NCBI GenBank assembly: GCA_015143295.1
Contig: CM026561.1
Span: 36,956,875-37,020,874, forward strand
Source of the DNA: Tetracentron sinense
Lineage: Eukaryota > Streptophyta > Magnoliopsida > Trochodendrales > Trochodendraceae
DNA length: 64,000 bases
Direction of reading: 5' to 3'
Part shown: piece after piece, positions 34,719-47,200 of the stretch
Layout of the letters: each line of letters begins with the position of its first letter
How positions within the stretch are numbered: the stretch's first letter is position 1
Made by a program: the position numbers and the translations under genes
The notes under the pieces: generated by a model
The model's database searches: none
The model's input: only the letters and a program-made list of their open reading frames with translations
Told to the model about the DNA's origin: nothing

Positions 34719-35090
34719 GTTTGGACTCTCCTATGAAGCATTTCACCGATTAGGGGGCTTCAAATGGAAGGGAGAGGGGTAGGAACCTATAGGTTTTTTT
34801 TAGAACCCTTTTTTTTGTTATTTTCTTTTTAAAAAAATGTGGGCCAATTTGTTGAAAGATTCCCCTCTCTTTACTCTAAAACTCACTAAGGATCCCTTAT
34901 GACGCGCTTCGCTGAATTAGGGCTCCTTGTGAGATATCGAGATATGAAGATAACCCCTAGCTTTAGAACACTTGTTTTCAATCTCATAATTCTCATACAT
35001 TTCAGTTTTAGCATGTTTTTCTTCTCCTTAAAAATGTTCACTAAAAATCTCCTATGACGCGTTTCGCCGAATTGGGGCTCTTTGTGAACA
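34719..35090 (+). repeat. Three spaced copies of a 30-bp motif
   Basis: Related motifs at about 34731, 34896 and 35053: CTATGAAGCATTTCACCG, TTATGACGCGCTTCGCTG and CTATGACGCGTTTCGCCG, each followed by AATTGGGGCT-like sequence. Spacing is about 160 bp. Confidence 0.75.
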
Positions 35091-35182
35091 ATAGGGAAAA
35101 AGGGGATAGTCCATTCATATTTAAACACATGGTTGCTTTTGAAAAATCATTTCTTTCTTTCATTATTTTGAGCATTTTATAG

Positions 35183-36235
35183 CGATGTCTAATCTTCCTA
35201 GATTAGAGTCGTTATAATGCCCATTTTTAGAGCACGTTTCCTTTATTATTTCATGCATTTTAATGATGTCTAATCTTCCTAAATTAGAGTCATTATAATT
35301 TTTAGAGTGTTTTTATCATCATTTCATGCATTTAAACGATGTCTAATCTTCCTAGATTAGAGTCATTATAATGCCCATTTTTAGAGCATGTTTCCTTTAT
35401 CATTTCATGCATTTTAATGATACCTAATCTTCCTAGATTAGAGTCGTTATAATGCTTTTTTTTTTAGAGCATGTTTTTATCATCATTTCATGCATTTAAA
35501 CGATGTCTAATCTTCCTAGATTAGAGTCGTTATAATGCCCGTTTTAGAGCGTGTTTTTATCGTCATTTCATGCATTTAAACAATGTCTAATCTTCCTAGA
35601 TTAGAGTCGTTATAATGCCCATTTTTAAAGCATGTTTCCTTTATTATTTCATTCATTTTAACGATGTCTAATCTTCCTAGATTAGAGTCGTTATAATGCC
35701 TGTTTTAGAGCGTGTTTTTTATCATCATTTCATGCATTTAAACGATGTTTAATCTTCCTAGATTAGAGTCGTTATAATACCCATTTTTAGAGCATGTTTC
35801 TTTTATCATTTCATGCATTTTAACGATGTCTAATCTTCCTAGATTAGAGTCGTTATAATGCTTGTTTTTTTTAGAGCATGTTTTTATCATCATTTCATGC
35901 ATTTATAATGATGTCTAATCTTCCTAGATTAGAATCGTTATAATGCCCATTTTTAGAGAGTTTTTCTTCATCATTTCATGCGTTTATAATGATGTCAATC
36001 TTCCTAGATTAGAGTCGTTATAATGCCAATTTTTAGAGAGTTTTTCCTTCATCATTTCATGCAGTTATAACAATGTCTAATCTTCCTAGATTAGGGTCGT
36101 TATAATGCCCATTTTTAGAAAATCTTTCCTTCATCATTTTAGGCATTTATAATGATGTTTAATCTTCCTAGATTAGAGTTGTTATAATGTCCATTTTTGG
36201 AGAGTTTAATTATTGGTTTCCTCATCATCTCATAC
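35183..36235. repeat. 81-bp tandem array, 13 units, each with a hairpin
   Basis: Unit starts were counted at 35183, 35265, 35338, 35419, 35502, 35582, 35663, 35744, 35825, 35910, 35991, 36072 and 36154, so the period is mostly 80-82. Each unit has TCTAATCT, TCCT, AGATTAGA (8-bp perfect arms), flanked in most units by AACGA and TCGTT, which extend the stem. Units are well conserved although the element is non-coding. Confidence 0.93.
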
Positions 36236-36310
36236 ATTTAGATTTTAAGCCAATCTATTAAATAATTTTTTAGGGAATTTTGAAAGCACAAGTTATCGTC
36301 TTTAGACGGG

Positions 36311-36343
36311 TGATTTGGGGTGCCTAACACCTTCCCCAAATCA
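36311..36343. other. Inverted repeat near the end of the solo LTR
   Basis: TGATTTGGGG at 36311-36320 pairs with CCCCAAATCA at 36334-36343 across a 13-base loop (TGCCTAACACCTT). This form with GGGTGCCTAACACCTTCCC is seen near the U5 end of many plant LTRs. Confidence 0.7.
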
Positions 36344-36561
36344 CAATAGAACCTCCCCTCCTAGAATCTCATCATGGTTTCGCATTGTCCCCATTTTTCA
36401 AACTAAAATGAATTTCGGTGACCAATCACACCACAGCTCGATGATTGGTGGCGACTCAGTATTTGCCATATTAATATGCTTCATGCATATTAATGTGGAG
36501 AATACCCGGACAAGTTTTCTTTTTAAAATTTTCCGAAAAAAGGTCGCTATATCACGGATGT

Positions 36562-38239
36562 GAAGGAGAAGCGGTTCAGATTGTCAGAGGAGGAGGGTAA
36601 GGAGAGAGATGTTTTGAGGTAGGAGTTCCAGCTTTTATTAAAGAGGGAGGAAGTTAGTTGGAGGCAGAAGTCTCATGTCAGATGGTTAAAAGAGGGAGAT
36701 AAAAATACGAGTTTTTTCCATCGTATGGCTTCGGTGCGTAGTAGAGCGAATAAGATCGTCAGCCTCAGGATCGGGGATAAGATCTGGAACAATGATTTGG
36801 AGATGGGTAGGGCAGGAGCAGAGTATTATGGCTCGTTGTATAAAGAAAAATTCGGGTTTAGGCCTTTGCTAGATGGGCTATCTTTTGCGAGCATATCTGA
36901 GGAGATGAGTAATCAGTTGGAGAGGCTGTTCTCAGAATTGGAGGTGCAGTCGGTTCTTGCGGGCATGGCAGGGATAAAGCCCCTGGGCCAGATGGCTTCT
37001 CCATTGAATTCTATAAGAAATGTTGGCCGATTATTGGACAGGACTTGATGAAAGTTTTTCATGAGTTCTATCAATCAAATTCGTTTGACCAAGCGTTGAA
37101 TTGCTCATTCCTTGCCCTTCTTCCTAAGAGGCCTAGGCCTTGGATATTGGGGATTTTCGGCCCATTAGCTTTCTTGGTAGTGCATATAAGATTTTATCGA
37201 AGGTCTTGACTATCAGGCTTAGTCGGGTGATGAGGCATGTGATTTCTCCAGAGCAGAGTGCTTTTGTGGGGAGAGGCAAATATTAGATGGGATCCTCATA
37301 GCTAATGAAGTGGTGGATGAGCGGCTGAAGAAGAAAGAGTCGGGGGTCATTTGCAAGATCGATATGGAGAAGGCGTATGACCATGTGAATTAGGGATTCT
37401 TGGAGTATTCCCTTAGTCAGATGGGGTTTGGGCCTAAGTGGCGGTATTGGATGAGGAGTTGCTATTCTTTGCCTTTTTATTCAGTTTTGATTAATGGGTC
37501 TCCTCATGGATTTTTCAAAAGTTCAAGGGGTTTGTGTCAAGGAGACCCTCTATCTTCCTTACTCTTCATTATTGTTACGGAAGCCCTAAGCAGGATGATT
37601 AGAAAGGCTTCCGAGGAGGTATGGGGTGGTTTTGTGGTGGGTCGGCCGAAGGTTCTAATTTCGTACCTTCAGTTTGCGGATAATATTTTGCTCTTTTGTG
37701 GTGCTTCGGAGAGGCACCTAGTTCACATCGGGTACCTTTTCCGTTGCTTTGAAGTTGTCTCCGGTTTAAGAATCAATTTTCACAAAATTTTGATTTTTGC
37801 AGTTGGGCAGGTGCCGAATCTGGAGTTGTTGGCTAATTGCCTTGGCTGCAAGACCGATTCTCTTCCTACTAAGTATTTGGGCCTCCCATTGGGGGCATCG
37901 TTCAAAGCGAAGTCAGTCTGGGAATTGATTGTCGAACGGGTTCAGAGGAGATTGTTAGGGTGGAAATTGTCGTTGCTTTCTAAAGGAGGCAGGCTCGTCC
38001 TTTTGAAGAATGTTCTTTGCAGTCTTCCAATTTATTTTCTTTCCCTCTTTAGAATTCCGGCTTCAATTGCATCCAAGTTGGAAAGGCTGCAAATGGATTT
38101 CCTGTGGAATGAGAAGGTGGTGCTTAAGAAACTTCATTTGGTGAAATGGAAGTGGGTTTGTAGGCCGAAAGAGAGAGGAGGACTCAATATTTGGCCATTG
38201 AAGGCAGTCAATGAGGCGTTATTGGGAAAGTGGCTATGA
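36562..38239 (+). pseudogene. LINE ORF2 reverse transcriptase, broken
   Basis: The frame resumes after the insertion with SHVRWLKEGDKNTSFFHRMA. Pieces 36725-37048 and 37400-38239 and the broken stretch between them cover RT. Motifs include [14 protein letters not shown] (near 37350), GLCQGDPLSSLLFIIVTEAL, and FADN at 37673-37684, where the catalytic FADD box has lost its second Asp. After this come KYLGLPLGASFK and GGRLVLLKNVLCSLPIYFLS. Several stops interrupt the frame. In this family the enzyme copies LINE RNA onto nicked target DNA. Confidence 0.88.
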
Positions 38240-38754
38240 CGCTTTGGGGTCGAAGAAGAGAGTCTGTGGAGAGGGGTGATAGTGGCTCGGCATGGTTGCA
38301 GAGATCGATGAGAACCTAGGCTTCATAGGGGCTCTCATGGGGTGGGCCTTTGGAAAAGTATTGTAGCAGGTTGGGCCGAGTTTGTCAAGTATATTCGACT
38401 GGTGATTGGGGATGGGGCGTTCATCAAATTTTAGTCCGATCATTGGTGCGGGTCATGCTCTTTGGAGCAACGGTTCAGGACGTTCTTCTTACTTTCCTCA
38501 GTTAAATCGGCGTCAGTTGCGGAGATGTATACTAGGAGAGCGGGTGTTGTGTTTGGAACCTCTCCTTTAGCCGCCCGCTTAATGACTGGGAAGTTAGGGA
38601 CTTTACATCTTTGTTATCTCTGCTAGAGTCGGTGAAGTTGGTGGAGTCAGTTAGGGATCGCCGGGTTTAGGCCACCAATTCTAGTGGTTGGTTTTCCGTG
38701 AAAGATTATTTGCAGGTTGCTAATCTAGGCGGTATTGTGGAGTTTCCGCGTTAG

Positions 38755-39216
38755 TTGGTTTGGTTCAATGGGTTGCCTTCCAAGGTTTTTGTCTTTCTTT
38801 GGTCGGCCTTTTTGGACAAGATCCTAACCTTGGACAACTTGAGAAAGAGAGGATGGAGTCTTGCTAATCATTGTTGTTTGTGCTTTGATCATTTGCTTAT
38901 TCATTGCCCGTTTGCTAGGAGGCTATGGTGGTATTTTCTGGCTCAGCTGGGGGTAGCGTGGGTGTTTCCCTCATCCATTCAGGATTTGTTTTCCGGTTGG
39001 CTCGCAGTGTCGCTTGATAGCCCGGTGGATCTTGTTTGGTCCTTTCTCCCAGGGGTGGTTTCTTGGTCTTTGTGGAAAGAGCGGAACAGGAGGGTGTTTG
39101 AGAATTCTACGCTGCCATTGGAGAGAGTGTGTTTGCGATCTCGCGCGTTGTTGCGAGATTGGGTTTCCGCTAAGTTTGATTTGGTGGAGATAGGGTTTGA
39201 CGAGGTTATATCGTAG
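38755..39216 (+). pseudogene. LINE ORF2 zf-RVT C-terminal region
   Basis: The frame contains WFNGLPSKVFVFLWSAFLDK, CCLCFDHLLIHCPFARRLWW (zinc-binding Cys/His pattern) and SWSLWKERNRRVFE. It ends at TAG 39216, followed by a short 3' UTR and the A tail at 39342. It belongs to the same ORF2 as the RT, with frame breaks between 38239 and 38755. Confidence 0.85.
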
Positions 39217-39506
39217 TATTGGTAAGGGAGGGGTTTTTGTATTAGTACTATGTCTTAGAGTAGTTTTTGTATTATCTCTTGGGGATTCATATTTTGTGAA
39301 TCTTCATTTTTTATATAATTGCTATTACCGATCAAGAAAAAAATGTGTCAATGTTTATTGCTAAAGCTTTTATGGCAGTTGTACTCTTGATTGCTTTGCA
39401 TTTTAACGATTTTCTTTTTTGAAAGAAATTATAATGACAAAGTTTACTATGCCAATGTGGAAGTTATACGGACTGCTGAAGGGACTCCTTATTATCCAGT
39501 TTTCAG

Positions 39507-39740
39507 TTGTCATGCGCCTTGAAGGAAGCAGCACAGAAATTCCTAGTTCAGAGACTAACGCTTTAAATTATATGGCTGATGCACCAAACTCACACATAGA
39601 AGGGACATCAAAATCATATCCAACTATAGAAGAAGGGGTTGGTGGAAAGATAGGCATGGATGAACCAACACATGAAGAAGGTGTCAGTCAACCTAAAAAG
39701 GCAGCAAAGATCCATGATTTCTGTCTTGGGATTCCTTTTG
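39507..39740 (+). CDS. FAX1: FAX1 exon (second or later), acidic spacer
   Basis: Acceptor TTTTCAG at 39506 and donor G|GTGAGT at 39741. It encodes VVMRLEGSSTEIPSSET onward, then HDFCLGIPFG. The frame is open upstream of the acceptor, so the exact start rests on the splice signal and family length. Confidence 0.88.
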
Positions 39741-42700
39741 GTGAGTATTATTTGGTGATAGTTCTCAACTTCAAATCATCTTTCTGACATCCATAGTGCA
39801 CTCATTATATAAGGGACTCTGTTTTTCCAACACCTATAATCACAAAACTTTTACAGTACTCGCCGAACATGTCTTCTATCTCTTAATAAGTTTTTTTGTT
39901 TACATGGATTAGAAATGTTGACTTCAGAAATCATTGTCATTTTGTATATCATTGTCATTTTGTATATATATATATATATTTATTTTGCCTGCTCTTTTAG
40001 TGTTTTAGTTGTTTATTTTGTTTTAAAAATTTAAAGTCTTCAATGTACTGGGTCCATATCTTTCACCTCAAAATTTTGTTCGAGGTGTGTTCTTGTGGTT
40101 TAATGGACCGATCAAACAATTACTTTAGTCACTCTAATTGGTATATGTACTCTTGTTTCGTGCTAGTTATTAGTTCCATTTGTCTTTAACTTCCAATCCT
40201 AATATATATGCAACATGCATTTACCATGTGCACCCAATGATTAAAGAGGTGAAGGCGTGAGGTGAAGCATCTAGACCTCCAAACCATGAGGCATAAGCAT
40301 AGTTAGTAATTCGGCGTGTGGCAAAAATTCGGCATGGGGATTATTTGTGTATTATTCAGAATAGTCAATTAATAATTCTTCGGCCAAAAAAACACGGAAT
40401 GTCAAAAGTATAATTCGAGTCAAGATTTAAAAAGTCGTCAAAAAATTTGGCTAAACATATGCATGTATAAGGTTATCATTCATCTAGGTTTTTTTGTGAT
40501 TGAATAGATAAAGATAAGTGATCTAATTGTATAAATAAGATATGAAATAGATAAATAAATCAAATCTAATGATTAAATAACTAAATTAAACTAAAACTTT
40601 AAATTAAAAAATGTCTATAATTCGCATCCAAGGACATAATTTCTAAATTCACAAAATAATTCACATTCATCCAATGAGATATAAAAGAGATCTATAATCT
40701 ATATCAAAATAAAAAAAATGATATATATTCCTATTCTACATCCATCGATCTATCGAAAGAGTCATGGACATAAATTAAAAAAAATCAAATAAGTAGTCCA
40801 CATTCATCTAGTTACTACTTGCTTCTAAGGAATTATTTAACATGAAGCAAATGATCCAGGCCCAAATGGCTCATCAAAATGTATATCTTCACGACTGGTT
40901 GAAGCATCTTCCACGTTTTCAAATTCCTCCCAATAATCATCCATGTATTCAGGAAGCTCTCCAAGGTGCTCAAGATTGATTATTTTTGTATCTCGATTCT
41001 CATGCTCACCACAATTAGTCTCCATCTTTGAATTTATCCATATGTGAATCATGTCCTCCAGAATATCCAGTTTCAATATGTTTCTCCTCTTTGTTTGTGC
41101 TGCTTCGAATGCACTCCAATTTCTTTCACATGTTGATGGACTATATGGCTGACTCTGGATGTGAATAGCAATATTTGAACTATCGATATTGGTCCACCCT
41201 TTTGTGACCACCACATTCCTATATTTAAGTGAAAATTTTAGCAAACGTTCCGATGTATAAATGAATACCTTAAAATAAATGAAACTAAATACTTACTTGC
41301 ATGAATCGTTTCCATTTGATGTCTTGCAAGAGAGGTAAATATATCGGAACTCTGAGTATTATACTTCAGTATTTGTATACCAAAGGCCTTCTGTTCATCA
41401 CTTGAGCTAAGCATCATCCAAGCATGATTTGAAATTCCAATACGTATCGGACGATACGGCTCAATACGTATCCTGTTTGGAGCTACCTGATACACTGGTA
41501 CGCTAGAAAAAGGTTCCCCGTATCGACCCTGTATCAGGTGTATCAGACCCATACGAGAGATTTTTTCATTAATTTTTTTTTTCTCCTTTCCATTTACACT
41601 AGAATCCACAACACAGACCCAATACACACAACTTATTTATATTAAATATTACTTAAGTAAATGAGTTTTAAATTAAGTTTATTTGCATTTACTTAAGATA
41701 TTTATATGCAAATTTGAATTCAATAAAAATTTTCCTGATCCAAATTTCTGAAGAATAAAAAATCTATTTTCCAATTCAATAACAAAATCTTCTTTTTAGC
41801 TCATTTTAGGGATTTTGTCAAAATTTTCAACTCTCAAATGGTAAGGTGTTTCTCAAATATTGAAATTTCATAAATTTTTCATCAAAACATTACCAAAACT
41901 CAAAAGTCTGGCAAAAGAAGTCTAATATTTTAGTATTAAAAAATATTTCATATATAGGGTCAAAAAGTCAACTAACAGTATAATAGTTCAAAATAAGCGA
42001 CTTTTATTCAAGCTTATAACTTATAGTAGTAATTTAATACATTCTTCTCTAACTCATTGAATGCATGATTTTAATATCTAGATTGTAATTCCTATACTTG
42101 GCGAAGTTGAAGTGACTATGGTTTATATTCTTATACTTGTTTATCAGCACACACGTCTTTTTTTAACTTATATGTTAGAGGTCTTCATTTAGTTTGTTTT
42201 TAGCTTATATTTGCATTAAATGAAGTTTTATGCAAGGTATCCAAGTTTTTCCTTGCGTATCTAAGCGTTTCTTAATGTATCCTGATTTTTTCTATCGTAT
42301 CCATCCGATATGGTCCGATACGCCGATATGTATCCTATTTTGGGCTTACCAATACAACACTCGATACCGATATTTTGAACCATGCATCCAGGTGATCATG
42401 CCTAATCTCTCTACTCTAATGGGTTTAAATATGCAGTAACTGCGTGAACACAATGAAGTATGTTTCGATCTTCTCTCAAATCAAATCATTTTCATAATTT
42501 TATGTACCTTACTTGATCATTATCACATCTTTGCTTCAATATCCCTTGCCCTTTCCATTGTTTCATAAAGTACTCTGTAGTTGATCACTCACCATCAACT
42601 AAACGAAGTAATCTAATAAGAGGCTCTAATACAAAAATTACTTTTTTCCATTGCTCCAAAAAGTAGTTCATTGAATTATATTTGAAATTTTTTGCATCAT

Positions 42701-44241
42701 CTCAAATGTGTAATACATCATGCCTCTCCACTCAAGTGATGCAACCATATGATGTAACCCATCTTCAATTTCTATAATGGAATGAAGTATTAAAAAATGA
42801 TAGGCAAACCTGGTCTTACAAGGACTTTTCAATTCTTTAGCACCCCTCATCTTTCTCATTAAAGTCAAGACCGAACCATATTTGTACATGTAATCCACTG
42901 TCTTTGGCATCTTCAAAAATGCTTCTTACCCAATCAACCTCTTTATAAATATATTTGAGAAGCAACTGAATTCCATGTGCTGACCAGCACTTTCATAATT
43001 AAATGCATTTTCTGTGACAATTTGTACTACATTCTCTGCTCTAATCTGCTCTAATCTCCTCTATGGCGTAACAAAGCAAATCTTTAAGATATGCCTGTTT
43101 CTTCAAATGATCTTAAAAAAATAGGCCCCTTTGGAGAATATGCAATCATATTAATAAAAGAGCGCCCTTCTAAATTAGTCCAACCATCAAACATTAATGT
43201 ACACTCTGAACCTATTTGAGTCCAAGATTCTTTAACTCTGGAGACATATTCATTAACGTCTACCTTAGCATTTTGTACCAACTTTGTGTTTAGAGTTGAA
43301 TACAATGACACTGAATAACCAACACCATAATTTGAAAGAATCCTACAAAATTCAATAAATGATGGGTCTTGGATAACAGTGAATGAAATGTTATTTGATA
43401 AAGAATGTTGTAGCAAGTGCTTTGTCTACTGATTTTTTATCCCTTTTATGACACATTCCGGTACTATAGCTTGGTGTAATCCTAATATCGAATGATCTTC
43501 ATCAAACAATGAATCAACTCCACCTCCTTCAATATGTGATGAAGATGATCCAATCTTATTTCTTTTATTAGAGTTTTCATTCCCTTTAATAGCTAAGAGA
43601 GCTAAGCTTGAACATCATCCAGTGCCACAAGGACAAATCGCAATATCCCGCCTTTCTTGTTGAGACAAGTGAAATTTCACTCTTGCTACCCCTCCGGAAT
43701 AGTCTTTGTTGCAAAATTTACAAATAAATAAATTCTCTGCATACTCCCATAATTGATCTCATTTTCTCACCATATCTATGAAAAATGGCTCACCCTTATG
43801 ATCTAAACAACTTTCACCCCGAGATTCAAAGTCTATATAGACTACAGAGAAAATGTCTTTGACTGCAACTAAAACATCTATCGATCCATCCACATATCAC
43901 TCAACAAACTATTAAAATCACATATAAAAAGCATAAAAATAAAACTATTTTTAACTTGTCTATCAATCTCTTCATGTAACATACATACACGAAAATAAGA
44001 GAAAATATGGCATATTTCTTGTCAAAAAATTTCTCTGCATTGATTTCTTCTCTCTATCTCCGTGTTTGGGACTCTGGCTCTATAACAAGATTTTCACAAA
44101 ATTGCGCACTAAACGGATAAAGCTGAAAATGAAATTTCTTTCAGTGTTTTGAATCTTTTAATTTGATTTCTGTTTTTTTATCTGAATTTATTTGATTTTC
44201 TATTTTTTAAAATTAATGTTATTTCTAATATTTACTTCTCA

Positions 44242-44297
<56 letters not shown>

Positions 44298-47200
44298 TTA
44301 TAAAAGAAAAATTATATATATAATGATATGTCCATCTTAATTCCATATACTTAATCGTAATTCCAAATTTCGTCCCAACTCTTGTCAAAGGATTCTTTTG
44401 ACAATATGAGATCCGAAATCTCAAACGAAAAAGAGAATTTAGCAACTCTAAACTCTCAAAAAAATAAAATAAGTAAAACAAACTCAATTTTGAGAGAAAG
44501 GGAGAGGCAGAGTGTAAGAGAGAATGGGGAAGATTGAGAGATCGGAGAGAAAGGGAAAAAGGGTGAGAGCGTACAGGGAGATAAAAGAGAGAGAGGGCGT
44601 TAGAGAGAGATCTACCGTGTTAAAGTACTCAAAACTAACAATAGCCACACTACTCAAATTTAAAATTAAAAAAAAGACCTATAAAAAAGCAACAAACTCT
44701 GAAAAGAATCATGAGATGGGATTGCTATTAAATTTATGAAATTTCATTACACAGAAATTATGCTTAGAAGAGGTTTCTGCACTCAAGTATCCTGAATATA
44801 CCATGGCTCTCGCTGGTATGCCTAGGGTCAAGCATGGGCTACTATAGGTAGTTTAGAACCGGGCTTGAGCAGAACTTGGCACAGCCTAAACCTATCTGTT
44901 AATGGCCCTACCCCTTACAATCTTAGCTTGCGAAACTTTAGGTGCTTGGATGCTTCTAAGTATGTTGGTTCATTGCAGGTTAACAAATTCTAGATGTAAA
45001 GCTGGATTACAGAGTCTATTCGTGTCCAAGAGGTAAAAGATAGGAAGAGAGAGAGAGAGAGACAGAGGCTTGTGTGTGCGCATGTAAGAGAGAGAGACTA
45101 ACCTCCAATAGCTATGGTGAATGGTGATCCGATGATGCTCAGACTGTGAGTCAGAATGAGCTCAAAGAGAGGCAGAGCTGTAGAAACCAGTTTACCAGAC
45201 TGAAACTCGCGAGAGGGAGAGAATAGAAGGTGTGCGTGCGGAGCTTCTGTTTGCGTGCATGATGTTTTTAAAATATTTTCTTTATTCGTGAATCAGTCCT
45301 GAATCATTTGTTTTTCTTAAAATAGAAATGCATATACATTTGTATCTTTCAATTGGACAGTCGAATCAAATGTTAACCGAATAACACTTTTAATTTGTGA
45401 ATTTACTAACTATGGCCATAAGCCTCATGCTCCCTCATTTTCTTAAAATTATGGGATTTAAAAAGAAAAAATGTAGAAAGTTAATATAAGTAATGCAAGA
45501 GTATACTATATGTATGTGTATGCAGGGGCAGAGCCAGAATTTAGTTGTAGGGGTGGGGGGCGGCACGCAATGGTTGCTGGGAAATGTTAGTAATTCTTGA
45601 TGAATTTTGTGGAGAATGATTAGGCAGGTACGGAATATTTTGGGGCTATGGGACGGGGGTGTAGGCCCTGATTTTTTTTTTGATGACTTAAGTTCGTGGG
45701 CCATTTCGTCCATATGTTTCAGACATATCCTATGGATATTGTTTTTCATTGTTTACCAGGGCAACTATCCCCTTGTCCTATTGCTATGCCTTGTTAAATA
45801 ATTAAATAGCATAATGTAAAAAATATATTTGTTTTCAAAAGTTCAGGGCCCCCTTGCCCATCTGCCCCTTGTCCCATGACTATGCCCTATTAAAAAATTA
45901 AACAATAAGTATAAACTATAGAAGATATTTTAAAAAAAAATTGGTTCAAGGGGCAGCTGCACCCATGGCTATGCCTTTAAATATTTTTCTTCATAAGTTC
46001 AGGGGGAGCAGCTACCCCCCATGTCCCATGCTATGCCTATAATATTTTTTTTTGCTTGTTTTTCTAAAGTTTAGGGGGGCACGTGCCCCCCTGGCTCTGC
46101 CCCTGTGTGCATGTATCTCTAGATAAATATGTATATGATTCTACCATCCCATAGCAAATAATAAAGTTAAGGGAGGCAAGTAAATGCCTCAGTTTAGATT
46201 TACCTTTTTGAGAAACAAATAATGTTCAGTCATCAATTCATATCAAAAGGGAAGAGGGGATTTTGATTCCAACAAATGGTGGCAAAGAAGTTATAAAGAC
46301 TACATTGGAGGCCAATGATTCTGAAACCTTCAACTTTTAATAGAGAAACATTTGATGTGGAATCGAGCCTCAAAAGAATGGAAATAACCCTAAATGTGTT
46401 AAACAAAATAAATACATTGTTAAACAGTTTTAAAGAATGAAAAATGATTATTTTAAGTACCAAACCTGCGACTAGAACTCCATTTTGTTGTGTCTGAGAC
46501 ACACATACCCGACATCAGGTGCACCTCAAGGCCTGAGGCTTTCACCTCACTTGCGCCTCTCACTTTGAGGTGGATACCCATGGGGATTTGAACCTTCAAG
46601 GCAGTGTTTCGAGGCTTCTCTTGAGTACAGAAAACTTAAAGACCATACCATAGAGAAAAGAAGATAAAAAGTTCACTGATGGGTGAACAAGAAAAACAGA
46701 AAATGATACAAACCTGACTCTTACAAGAGTACAGACAACTTAAGGACCATACAATGAAGTTCTCCTGAGCCTTGTTTTGAGGTGGGCCTCTAAGCGTAAG
46801 CCTCATATGTCTTTTATAACACTGGTTTCACCATTATATAAACTTGTGGTTTGTTATCATATTGTGTGTCTGAGTTGCACCATTTCCTATATTCTAAGAT
46901 AAACAGTTTAATGGTTAATTATGCTATTCAGATTCTCTCTGGTTGATATTCTTTATAAGATGAATATCAGACTGAGTTCCTTGTGTAAATGTACTGATTG
47001 TATCTTGTCCCAGGTGGGCTTGTTTTAAGTGGAGGGCTTGTTGGATTTCTTTTCTCGAAAAACCCCGCAACTTTAAGCACTGGCATTCTTTTTGGAGGTG
47101 CTTTACTGGCCCTGAGCACCTTTAGCCTAAAGATTTGGAGGCAAGGGAAATCCAGCTTAACATTCATATTGGGACAAGCAGGTATTTGAATTTTCCTAAG

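Larger units (their letters stand above)
33242..36555. mobile_element. Solo-LTR-like insertion within the LINE
   Basis: This 3314-bp non-coding segment starts TGTAGACACC and ends near TATATCA(C). GGATGT occurs on both sides (33236-33241 and 36556-36561). Removing it rejoins the LINE frame (VLDVKE). TG...CA ends, a mid-element TATA box (CTTATAAATACC, about 34311) and a terminal hairpin at 36311-36343 suggest a solo LTR of a large retrotransposon. It has no ORF. The interior holds two hairpin-bearing tandem arrays and three spaced copies of a CTATGACGCGTTTCGCCG-like motif. Exact ends are uncertain by one or two bases. Confidence 0.7.
31674..39342 (+). mobile_element. L1-type LINE, near full length, split by an insertion
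   Basis: The element runs from a GC-rich 5' region to a 3' end ATTACCGATCAAGAAAAAAA. ATGTGTCAA occurs at 31665-31673 and directly after the A tail at 39343-39351, a likely target duplication. Contents are an ORF1-like region, apurinic endonuclease, reverse transcriptase and zf-RVT. An inserted 3314-bp element (33242-36555) separates endonuclease from RT. The ACCGATCAAGA tail recurs in the LINE fragment at 50650-51295, so both belong to the same broad group. Confidence 0.85.
40298..45414 (-). mobile_element. hAT DNA transposon in FAX1 intron, 5117 bp
   Basis: Terminal repeats CATAGTTAGTAATTC at 40298 and its inverse GAATTTACTAACTATG ending 45414. Target copies GGCATAAG (40290-40297) and GCCATAAG (45415-45422) match at 7 of 8 positions. 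The transposase is on the minus strand (40837-43800). A 962-bp hAT-like element (41423-42384) is nested in its coding part. The right third (43900-45414) is non-coding, with a (TA)n run and GA-rich tracts. Confidence 0.88.

Noticed and set aside
35183-36235. CRISPR-like array
   Set aside because: Plant nuclear context, whole unit repeated with no unique spacers, no cas genes. It is a tandem satellite.
33242-36555. Helitron or MULE identity for the 3.3-kb insertion
   Set aside because: There is no TC/CTRR end or A-T target site, no long terminal inverted repeats and no 9-bp duplication. LTR-like ends fit better.
44524-44739. 71-residue Arg/Lys/Glu-rich ORF in the intronic hAT
   Set aside because: Produced by GA-rich low-complexity DNA. 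No homology signal.
46602-46824. A complete 223-bp MITE between CAGTGTTT and AACACTG
   Set aside because: The flanking 8-mers (CTTCAAGG and GTTTCACC) do not match, so completeness is not supported.
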